A stretch of DNA of 64,000 nucleotides, taken from NCBI RefSeq assembly GCF_050971785.1, contig NZ_JBPCCU010000004.1:663218-727217 (forward strand), read 5' to 3'. The notes below the pieces were generated by a model. It saw only the letters and a program-made list of their open reading frames with translations, was not told where the DNA came from and did not search any database. Positions 53,004-60,863 of the stretch are shown here, in pieces (within the stretch, counting starts at the first letter, position 1; each line of letters starts with the position of its first letter). The position numbers and the translations under genes are program-made. Origin of the DNA: Actinomadura_E scrupuli. GTDB lineage: Bacteria; Actinomycetota; Actinomycetes; Streptosporangiales; Streptosporangiaceae.

Positions 53004-53441
53004 GGCTCTGTCCCGTAATCGGCGGTGGCGGTGAGTGATCACTGCCAGGCTGAGGCGTGCTGGAGATCGACGATCTTATGGGTGGGGTGTTTTCGGGGCT
53101 GTCTGCCCTGGTCATCAAGGGTGTGGAGGACGAGAACGACCTCGTTCGGGTCGTGGCCAGTACTTGGGGCGAGTCGGTTGCCGTGCCCGGTGTACGGGGC
53201 GCTGGCCGGCCGGGTGCACGGCTTGTGCGGCCGGACGGTCACGGATGTCCCGGTCGAGGGGCGGGGGTGATGATGTCGATACAGGTACGTCCCACCCCAA
53301 CGACCAAACCGAAGGCGTCAACACCCACACGAAGAGGACCATGCGACAGATGCACGGCCGTGCCGGGTTCGACCTCCTGCGCCACCGCATCCTGCTGCAG
53401 TGAGGATCACTCAACGCCACCACCGATTACGTGACAGAGCC
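53004..53441 (+). mobile_element. Internally deleted ISL3-family element, remnant 2, with both inverted ends
   Basis: The 25-bp ends at 53004-53028 and 53417-53441 are inverted copies with two mismatches, starting GGCTCTGTCNCGTAATCGG. Inside are only the transposase N-terminus (VVASTWGESVA, then in another frame GALAGRVHGLCGRTVTDVPV) and C-terminus (KRTMRQMHGRAGFDLLRHRI), fused by a large deletion. At 438 bp with intact ends it has the form of a MITE-like, trans-mobilisable derivative. Confidence 0.8.
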
Positions 53442-53759
53442 ATTGGTTACAGTCCCCCGGCGTGACCGCGCAAGCATCATCAGGGTACAGCGGACAAGGT
53501 GGCATGAAGGCTTCGGTTCGCGATCAGGAGATCGGTGCCCTCGTGCATGTCTGTCGTCAGGGCCGTGGTGCAGCCCCGATCGAGATCCCGCAGCAAAAGC
53601 CCAGCTCACGACGGGAGCTGAGTTCTCAAGCCCTACAAGGTGAAGAGTGCTGTCGAAGTTCCGTTATATGTGCCAATATTTGACTGTGGCCCTAGTCTCA
53701 GCGGCTTACGGACACAACCGGCAAGATGGCCTCTCAGGATCTCCCTATCGAGGAGCAGA
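53442..53759. other. No gene recognised upstream of the NACHT gene, 318 bases
   Basis: An open frame continuous with the NACHT gene extends back to 53640, but those codons look non-conserved. The region turns AT-richer toward 53660-53690 (TTCCGTTATATGTGCCAATA), a plausible promoter zone without a clear -35/-10 pair. Confidence 0.35.
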
Positions 53760-56700
53760 TTGGATCCCACCGCCGCAGCCGCCGCCCGCGCGGTTGCCCA
53801 AGTGGCTTGCCGTTTGTGGCTGGCCAGCCGCTCTGACCAGGCCACTCGCGATCAGCCCTTGATCGCCCTGATTCGCACCCGCTTCACTGACCAACTGAAG
53901 GCCCGTGAAGTGGATCTCCAGTTCCAGACGATCGCTCTTCAGGTCGAGTCCCGGCTAGAAGCCCTGCGCGTAGCCGAATTTTCTGGACTCTCCGACAGTG
54001 ATCGGCGGGCGGCGATCGCTGAGGCTGGTCTCACCCTTCAGCGCGCTGATCTCACAGACCGAGGATTGTTCGACTCGGACCTGGATCCGGTAAAACTAAC
54101 CCGCCAGGTTCGCGCTCTAATGCCGAATCTGGAAAAACAATTTGATAGGAGGCTCATCCCTTACTATGAGACCGTACTAGCCGAGTGTTGCGAATCACTT
54201 GTGCATATCCTCATCAACTTGCCCCAGTTTCAGGCTCGCGCTTCCGTGGAGATACTCGGTCGCGTCTCCTCCCTTTCCATGGAAATCGGCGCCGTGCTGG
54301 CCCGGCTCCCGAGGCGTACGGTGACAGCCCCGGACGGTACTGACAATGATGAGGATTTCACGCGACGATATCTACATGTCGTAAGCACTGAACTGGACAC
54401 CTTGGAACTTTTTGGGGTCCGATTTGAGCGCATTGATCGTCCGACCACTTCGTTGAGCGTCGCCTACGTTAGCTTAACGGTCACACATAGCGTCAGGCCA
54501 CGGCCTGAATACGGGACTTCTGGTATGTATAGCCAGTCTGCCCGGGTGGAAGCAGCGTTGGCACAGAGCCAGCGCACCCTGCTACGCGGCGAGGCAGGGG
54601 CTGGCAAGAGTACTATTCTGCGCTGGGTCGCAGTGACTGCCGCACGGGGAAAGTTCTCCGCAGAAATGCGAGCTATGAACGGTACGGTGCCGTTCCTAAT
54701 TAAATTGCGCAGCTATACAGACGGCCGGTTTCCGGCCCCTGAAGAGTTCCTTGACTATGTGGGGCGTAACCTCGCGAGCCTGATGCCGCGCGGCTGGGCC
54801 CACCGCGTCTTGGAATCGGGCAAGGCGATCGTTCTGGTTGACGGAGTGGATGAGGTGCCCGAATCGCATCGACCTGCGGTTCGGAATTGGCTCAGCAACC
54901 TGCTCCGAGCCTTCCCGAATATAAATGTCATTGTGACGTCTCGCCCGGCAGCCGCGGAAGCTCGCTGGTTGAATCGGGAGAATTTCTCACATGGCTTCAT
55001 CGAGCCGCTAAGTCGAGCCGACGTTCGCGCCCTCATCGAGCATTGGCACACCGCGATACGTGCCACAGATGACCTGCCTTGTCGACCAGAACAACTACCG
55101 AAGCTGCAAGCTAATCTGCTAGCTCGACTTGAAGCCATTCCATCGCTGCGTGCCCTCGCCACGAATCCGTTGATCGCTGCGGTCCTGTGTGCGCTAAACC
55201 TTGATCAAGAGACACTTCCCCGAGACCGGATGGGCGTCTATCAGGCCACCCTTGGTATGCTCGTAGATACCCGCGACGCTAGACGTGGTATCTCCCAGCT
55301 TGTTGGTTTGTCCCGAGAACAAAAGATTCGACTTCTCCAGCATCTTGCATGGAATTTGTCGGTTCGCGATCAGATCGAGATGAAGCGAAGTGTGGTTGAG
55401 AATCTAGTCGCGAGTAGGCTCGCTGCGATGCCCCAATTCGAGGGAAGAACCGAGGACGTACTAGACTTTCTGCTCCAGCGCAGCGGTGTGCTCCGCGAAC
55501 CGGTCCCTGGAAGGATCGATTTCGTCCACCGTAGTGTCCAGGAATACTTGGCGGCGCAGGAGGCTGCCGAGCTTGGTGACATGCAGCATTTGGTCTCTAA
55601 AGCTCATCTTGATCAATGGCGCGACACAATCGTTATGACGGCAGGGCATGCCAATGCCCCTATGCGCCGAGAATTGCTGGCAGGCATGATCCGCAGGGTC
55701 CAACGGGCCCGTAACCCAGCCACTGTGAATCACCTAAAGCTTGTAGTGATCTCCTGTCTGGAAACCGTGCCATCGATCCCGGATGGCCTGACTGAAGTTA
55801 TCAACGGTTATCTCGATGAGTTGGTTCCGCCGCGGAACGAGGTCGGTGCAAAATCGTTGGCTTCCGTCGGCGAACTCGTGTTGCGAAAACTCCCTGCCTC
55901 ACTAAAGGGGCTGAGTGAATCGACGGCGCTGGCCACTATCCGGACCATCTGGATGATCAATGGCTCAGGGGCGCTCGACTTGCTATCTCGATATGCAGTG
56001 AAGACCCATCAGACACATCTTGGATCCTTTTTCATCGCTTGGGACTACTTCGATCCCTTTGAATATGCCCAACGCGTGCTAGACCCACTCATCGAACGTT
56101 TTCCGGAACAGCCAATTCTAGTGAAGACGCCGGCACAACTCGATGCCGTCGCTCGGGTTCGACAACCGGCGAGACTCCGCGTCGACCTTGAGTCTTCTCC
56201 CGACGTCAGTGCGTTGCAGAAGCTTGATGCGACCGTCAAGGAGTTGGAAGTAAGTGCTCCCTCGGCATCTTTCCACGCGAGGCTCTTGAATGGACTCGTT
56301 GGTCTTCGGCACCTCACGATCCGTGACAGTCATGTGGGACAGGATCTGACGGCCTTCGCCTCCCTCAAGGAACTTAAGGTCCTGACGCTGATCGACTGCG
56401 GACTACACAGCCTGAGCGGTATCGAGAAATTGTCAAATCTGCGCTACTTGGCGCTGTTGACTATACATAAACGCGAGATCTTGCACCTGGCAGCCAGTCA
56501 GTCGCTACGACAGCTGGATATTGAATATACTTCAATAAATACCAATCTTGAGGAGATACTTCAGAGATATCAGTACCTTGAGAAGCTATCTTTGAAGCGC
56601 TGTCGTCTTCTAAAGGCCGACCGCGCTGACCGCGCTGACCGCTCAATCAATGAGAATTTGCGTACCCTCTCTTTGTTTCACACTGATCTCTCTCCTGCTT

Positions 56701-57011
56701 TTGCATCGCTTGCCCTACTTCGTGGTCTTCATAGCCTTGATCTCAGCAAGACTAGTGTCTCGGAGCTTGACCCGCTGGCTGCTCTGACCCAACTGAAGCA
56801 TCTAGACCTGACCGAATGTCCGGAAGTTAAGAGCTTGACTCCGCTTGCTCGGCTGACCCAGTTGAGACATCTAAACCTCAGTGGGATCCCCTCTTCGACT
56901 GATATGCTTCCTTTGGAAAATCTGCCCAGTCTGGAAGTCGCCCTTGACAAAGATCAGCAGCTTCCTAATATCGATCGGGTCGCTCGCGTAAAACGTAATC
57001 GTGGCCGCTAG
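53760..57011 (+). CDS. NACHT-type NTPase with N-terminal helical domain and C-terminal leucine-rich repeats
   Basis: This encodes 1083 aa from a TTG at 53760, chosen because GAGGAG lies five bases upstream and it gives the LDPTAAAAARAVAQVACRLW start typical of helical NACHT N-termini. Residues about 1-190 are an all-helical domain. The P-loop GEAGAGKST has K283; Walker B is IVLVDGVDEVP (361-366); then VIVTSRPAA (sensor) and RIDFVHRSVQEYLAAQEAAE closing the NACHT module. Residues about 815-1075 are leucine-rich repeats (LKELKVLTLIDCGLHSLSGI; LHSLDLSKTSVSELDPLAAL). A 9-base triple repeat encodes ADRADRADR near 56620. Codon use is visibly more AT-rich than the chromosome. Bacterial NACHT proteins are antiphage sensors that trigger abortive responses; here no separate nuclease effector is seen, so the helical N-terminus may be the effector. 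Next to CRISPR genes. Confidence 0.85.
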   Translation: MDPTAAAAARAVAQVACRLWLASRSDQATRDQPLIALIRTRFTDQLKAREVDLQFQTIALQVESRLEALRVAEFSGLSDSDRRAAIAEAGLTLQRADLTDRGLFDSDLDPVKLTRQVRALMPNLEKQFDRRLIPYYETVLAECCESLVHILINLPQFQARASVEILGRVSSLSMEIGAVLARLPRRTVTAPDGTDNDEDFTRRYLHVVSTELDTLELFGVRFERIDRPTTSLSVAYVSLTVTHSVRPRPEYGTSGMYSQSARVEAALAQSQRTLLRGEAGAGKSTILRWVAVTAARGKFSAEMRAMNGTVPFLIKLRSYTDGRFPAPEEFLDYVGRNLASLMPRGWAHRVLESGKAIVLVDGVDEVPESHRPAVRNWLSNLLRAFPNINVIVTSRPAAAEARWLNRENFSHGFIEPLSRADVRALIEHWHTAIRATDDLPCRPEQLPKLQANLLARLEAIPSLRALATNPLIAAVLCALNLDQETLPRDRMGVYQATLGMLVDTRDARRGISQLVGLSREQKIRLLQHLAWNLSVRDQIEMKRSVVENLVASRLAAMPQFEGRTEDVLDFLLQRSGVLREPVPGRIDFVHRSVQEYLAAQEAAELGDMQHLVSKAHLDQWRDTIVMTAGHANAPMRRELLAGMIRRVQRARNPATVNHLKLVVISCLETVPSIPDGLTEVINGYLDELVPPRNEVGAKSLASVGELVLRKLPASLKGLSESTALATIRTIWMINGSGALDLLSRYAVKTHQTHLGSFFIAWDYFDPFEYAQRVLDPLIERFPEQPILVKTPAQLDAVARVRQPARLRVDLESSPDVSALQKLDATVKELEVSAPSASFHARLLNGLVGLRHLTIRDSHVGQDLTAFASLKELKVLTLIDCGLHSLSGIEKLSNLRYLALLTIHKREILHLAASQSLRQLDIEYTSINTNLEEILQRYQYLEKLSLKRCRLLKADRADRADRSINENLRTLSLFHTDLSPAFASLALLRGLHSLDLSKTSVSELDPLAALTQLKHLDLTECPEVKSLTPLARLTQLRHLNLSGIPSSTDMLPLENLPSLEVALDKDQQLPNIDRVARVKRNRGR

Positions 57012-58335
57012 CCCCTGGAGAAGCCTCGCTCTCGCTTGGAGCACGAGCCAGCCGATCAGCCGGACAAAGACCGAATACGGGACCGGGAAGTCTATGCCGC
57101 CGAGATAGGCATCCAGGTTAACTTGCCCGTTCGAATATCCGATTAGGGCCCTGGCCTAAGAATTTGCCGCGAGCGGCTGCTGTAGCGGAGACCTCCGCAA
57201 AGCAGCGTCTAGCGATGGCTTACCTGACCGTCCCTCATCGACGGGATCCATACGCCTCGACCTTCTACGACCTGTGCGCCGACCTCGTCGGCACGTTGTG
57301 GTGGTCCGGGAAGAGCTACTCGTGGGGTGATGAGCAGATCGCCCAGCGGACGTAGCGGATCGGCGGCCCCGGCACCGGGACCCTCTGGCGGGCGTTCGGG
57401 ACGTCCCACCATCTGGCGATGGTGGTCAACGGGCTGACCGGGCACTCCCCGGAGGCCAGCACTTGAACTGCGCCAGGTAACCTGCAGCTGCTGCTCTTTG
57501 CCGGTCGACGCGTGCCCGGGCCCGCTCAGCTTTCCTGCTCTGTCCTGGTAGATGCGGTCATGGACGAGCAGGGCTTCCATCCAGCCGACCGTCGCGGTGG
57601 CTACCCCCTTGGGGTACTCGGCGGTAACGGTCAGGTAGACGTCAGCGTCCTGGCCGTCGCGCGACGACCGCCCACGCTCCGTGCTCCTCTCCAGTGGGGT
57701 TGTCCTCGGCGGGCACCGCCCGCCAGGTCTGGACGTCGCTGGTACCGAGCTGAAGGTGATCGGGGACCATCAGGCCTCTCCTTGAAGGTCGATCCGACGG
57801 CAACGGACCGGTCGGCCATCACCGACTGGACAGCCGGGGAAAGGCGTTTCGCTACCCTCCCAGGCGGCACCGCGGTCCCGCGTCCCCTTCACACCAACAC
57901 CGATATCGCTTCCATTACGGTCACGACTGCTGGTGCAGTGAGCAGAGAGACACCAGCGGCAGGTGCACACGTGAAGGCGTGCGTCTGGGCACTACCTCTG
58001 CGTTTGGCCGGCGCAGGCCAAATAAGTACTCTTATCTGACAATTAGGACAAGGTTTCTTAAATCGGCTACCTCGACCCAATCCCCACTTTTCTCCACCAA
58101 TGCGGCGTTGTCGTTTCGCAATTCTGATCTTCTAAGAAGAATTGTCGGTGGGAGGGCGTACGGTCTCGTCTTGCCCAACAGCCGACGCACCACTCGCTTT
58201 GAGGAGAAAGCGTCGCGCTGTGGCGCCAGCGCGTCTGACTGCGGTTTCGGCATGCCGGACCGATGGCCGGTGTCGCGTTCGGCCGGGTCAACAACGTGAT
58301 CGCCAAGGTCCATGCGTGGAAGGTGGAGGGTCGTA
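57012..58335. other. Gene-poor 1.3-kb stretch between NACHT and CRISPR-Cas genes
   Basis: Only short frames are present. A minus-strand run with YLTVTAEYPKGVATATVGWM and continuing MEALLVHDRIYQDRAG (about 57510-57640) reads like a decayed gene of unknown type. From about 58020 to 58150 the sequence becomes AT-rich and includes the near-palindrome TCTTCTAAGAAGA (about 58130), a likely promoter or operator zone for the cas genes. No repeat-spacer array and no csx17-like sequence were seen. Confidence 0.45.
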
Positions 58336-59475
58336 GTGAATGGTGAGCGGATCATCGAGCGCCTGGTTGGCGCGGTGGGTGAGGATCGGGTGGACGCGGG
58401 GATCGCGGTCTGCGCGGAGTATCGCCCGGCCGGGGGCGGCAAGGTAATGCCGCCGTCGTTTCCCGAGGGACCGTACTTGTACGAGAAGCGGCGGGTCGAC
58501 GGGCAGTGGTGCAAGGTTGTGGTCCTCGATCAGGTGCCGTCGCAGGCCAACCGCATCGAGGAGGCGTTGCTGGCGGCTCGTGACGCGGGCCGGATCGAGC
58601 TTCCGCTGTTCGAGCTCAACGTCGGCACGAGCCGTGGGCCGCTGCGGCTGACCTCGCTGCAGTTCCCTCATCGGTCTGCGGACGCCTACCTGCGGGACAG
58701 CCTGATCGGCGGGGAGCGTTACGACCGCAGCGAGATCGGCCGGCGGTTGCGGGGGGTGACCGCTGCGGATGCCACGCCGTTGTTCGAGCGTGATCCGGGG
58801 TCGTTGCTGTTCGGGGTGTGGGATTCGCGTCGTGAGGGGCGTGGGGCGAAGTTCGCGCGGGTCTACTCCTCCTCGGTGGTGGGGGTGGATCCGCAGGACG
58901 GGGTGCGTAAGGCGACCCGGATGGATCCGCTGAATCTGCAGGGCGGTATCGATGACAAGGCCAAAGCCAAGGGGGACTGGCAGCACGTGGCCACGGGGGA
59001 GAAGACCAAGGGGCAGAAGCTGAGCGAGATCGGCCACGGCAACATCGCTCCCGGAGACGCACATGGCGGTGTGGCGATCGCGTGGGCGATGCGCGGTGCC
59101 TGGATCTCGCTGGCGGGGCTGGAGCGGGTGAGGTTCGGGGACGCCTCGGCGGAGGCGTCGTGTCTGGCGCGCGCGACGCTGGCTGCGCTGGCGTTGGCGG
59201 GCGACCGGCTGGCGTTCGGGCGTCCGTCGGTGTGGTTGCGGTCGGACTGCGATCTGGTCCGGGAGACCGAGGTCCTCGCGTTCGATGGCGACGGCGGGCA
59301 ACGCGAGGAGTTCACGTTGACGGCGGCCGAGGCGATCGAGGTCTTCCACGAGCTGCGGGATCGGGCCGCGAAAGCGGGCGTTGTGATGGCGGCCGACACC
59401 GTGGCATTGGAGCCGACGCCGGCGCTTTCTGCTGCCGTTGAGTTCTCGGTCACCAAGGCCGCGGCGGAGGAGTAG
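58336..59475 (+). CDS. csb1: Type I-G (I-U) CRISPR-associated Cas7 protein Csb1
   Basis: This 379-aa protein matches the GSU0053/Csb1 family, the Cas7-like backbone subunit that coats crRNA in type I-G effector complexes. Signature segments: YRPAGGGKVMPPSFPEGPYL, KVVVLDQVPSQANRIEEALL, LTSLQFPHRSADAYLRDSLI, SLLFGVWDSRREGRGAKFAR, RVYSSSVVGVDP and RMDPLNLQGGID. The GTG at 58336 follows GGTGGAGGG by five bases; an ATG at 58312 is possible but lacks a ribosome site. It is the first gene of csb1-csb2-cas3, with a 5-base gap to csb2, whose ribosome site GGAGGAG overlaps its end. Confidence 0.9.
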   Translation: MNGERIIERLVGAVGEDRVDAGIAVCAEYRPAGGGKVMPPSFPEGPYLYEKRRVDGQWCKVVVLDQVPSQANRIEEALLAARDAGRIELPLFELNVGTSRGPLRLTSLQFPHRSADAYLRDSLIGGERYDRSEIGRRLRGVTAADATPLFERDPGSLLFGVWDSRREGRGAKFARVYSSSVVGVDPQDGVRKATRMDPLNLQGGIDDKAKAKGDWQHVATGEKTKGQKLSEIGHGNIAPGDAHGGVAIAWAMRGAWISLAGLERVRFGDASAEASCLARATLAALALAGDRLAFGRPSVWLRSDCDLVRETEVLAFDGDGGQREEFTLTAAEAIEVFHELRDRAAKAGVVMAADTVALEPTPALSAAVEFSVTKAAAEE

Positions 59476-59480
59476 GCGCG

Positions 59481-60863
59481 ATGCCTGTGATCATTACGGT
59501 CTCGTTGAGCGATGGCCGGTATGAGGCCGCCGGGATGCGGCCGCAGGAGGGCGAATGGCCGCCGCACCCCGCCCGGTTGTTCTGTGCTCTGGTCGCGTCG
59601 GTGTCCGATGGCGCCGACCAAGGGGTGCTGCGGTGGCTGGAGGCGGCCGGCGCACCTGAGGTGTGGGCCTCGGAAAGAGTGGTGCACGAGTCGCGGGAAG
59701 GTTACGTGGTCACCAACGCGCTCAGCCGAACTGGCGGCAGCCAGACCTGGCCTGGGCGCACCAACGGGGTGCGTGCCCGTGCGACGGCGGTGCCGGAGGA
59801 GTCGGAGTTCGCGGTGGTGTGGCATCAGGCCACACCCGATGGCGACACGTTGGCGCGTTTGGCGCGGCTCGCTCGCCGGGTCCCATATCTGGGTCGTGCC
59901 ACGTCGCCGGTCACCTTGACGGTGTCCGCCGAACTGCCCGAGCGGCGGGAAGGGTGGACGGTGTACGTCCCGACGTTGAGCGGTGAACGGGCCGTGGCGA
60001 GTCTACGTATCCCCTACCCCGGCTACACCGACCAGCTGGATCGCGCCTACCAGGACGGCGACCGGGCGTGGGAGGTGGCGCGGACACTGCCGTACGTGCG
60101 TCAGCGAACCGAGCAAGTGCCGGTTCCGGTCGGCCCGTTCTCGGATCTGATCGTGTTCGGGTGTGCGTCCAGGACGGTGCGGCCAGCCGGTGACTCGCTG
60201 CTGACACTCACCTCCACGCTGCGCAAGGCGGTCATCCAGCGGCTCGGAACGGACGTGCCCGGGGAGGTGCACGGGCATGACACGGACGGCCGCTACCACG
60301 TCGGCTATCTGGCGCTGGTCGACGTGGATCACCCGAACGCCGACGGCCATGTCCTGGGTGTCGCCCTGGCGGTGCCCAGGGGCATGCAGTCGGAGGAGGT
60401 GGACCGGTTGCTGGGCGCCGTCGTGGACGACCCGCTGACCGAACTGACCATCGAGCGTGGGCGGCCCCTGAGGCTAGAACATGACCCGTACCGCACCCAT
60501 CCCGCACGCCTGAACCCAGAGTGGTGGAGCGCGGCACCGGAAGGCGCCCGCCGGTGGGTCACCGCGACGCCACTGATGCTGGACCGCTACCCGACCCGGC
60601 GCGACACCCCCTTCGAGCTGATCGCCGAGTCGCTGCAGACCGCCGGATACCCCCGCCCGAAGGACGTCGAATTTTCCCCAGCCCCGATAGTGCAGGGCGC
60701 GGTGAAAGGGCCACGCCCCGGCACCATCCCCGAGGGCCGGCCGCGGCGCAAGCTGATGCACGCCCGGGTGGAGTTCGAGCAGCCCGTGGTCGGCCCGGTG
60801 ATCGTCGGGTCGATGCGGTACCTCGGCCTGGGCCTGTTCGCACCGGAGAGGAGAACGCGATGA
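59481..60863 (+). CDS. csb2: Type I-G (I-U) Cas5/Cas6-like protein Csb2
   Basis: This 460-aa protein of the GSU0054/Csb2 family combines Cas5-like and Cas6-like functions in type I-G systems, processing crRNA and capping the complex. Visible segments: GRYEAAGMRPQEGEWPPHPA, RLFCALVASVSDGADQGVL, RVPYLGRATSPVTLTVS, GYLALVDVDHPNADGHVLGV, ATPLMLDRYP, and a C-terminal GPVIVGSMRYLGLGLFAP Gly-rich loop. It starts with ATG behind GGAGGAGTAGGCGCG. Its stop overlaps the cas3 start as ATGA. It appears intact and full length. Confidence 0.9.
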   Translation: MPVIITVSLSDGRYEAAGMRPQEGEWPPHPARLFCALVASVSDGADQGVLRWLEAAGAPEVWASERVVHESREGYVVTNALSRTGGSQTWPGRTNGVRARATAVPEESEFAVVWHQATPDGDTLARLARLARRVPYLGRATSPVTLTVSAELPERREGWTVYVPTLSGERAVASLRIPYPGYTDQLDRAYQDGDRAWEVARTLPYVRQRTEQVPVPVGPFSDLIVFGCASRTVRPAGDSLLTLTSTLRKAVIQRLGTDVPGEVHGHDTDGRYHVGYLALVDVDHPNADGHVLGVALAVPRGMQSEEVDRLLGAVVDDPLTELTIERGRPLRLEHDPYRTHPARLNPEWWSAAPEGARRWVTATPLMLDRYPTRRDTPFELIAESLQTAGYPRPKDVEFSPAPIVQGAVKGPRPGTIPEGRPRRKLMHARVEFEQPVVGPVIVGSMRYLGLGLFAPERRTR

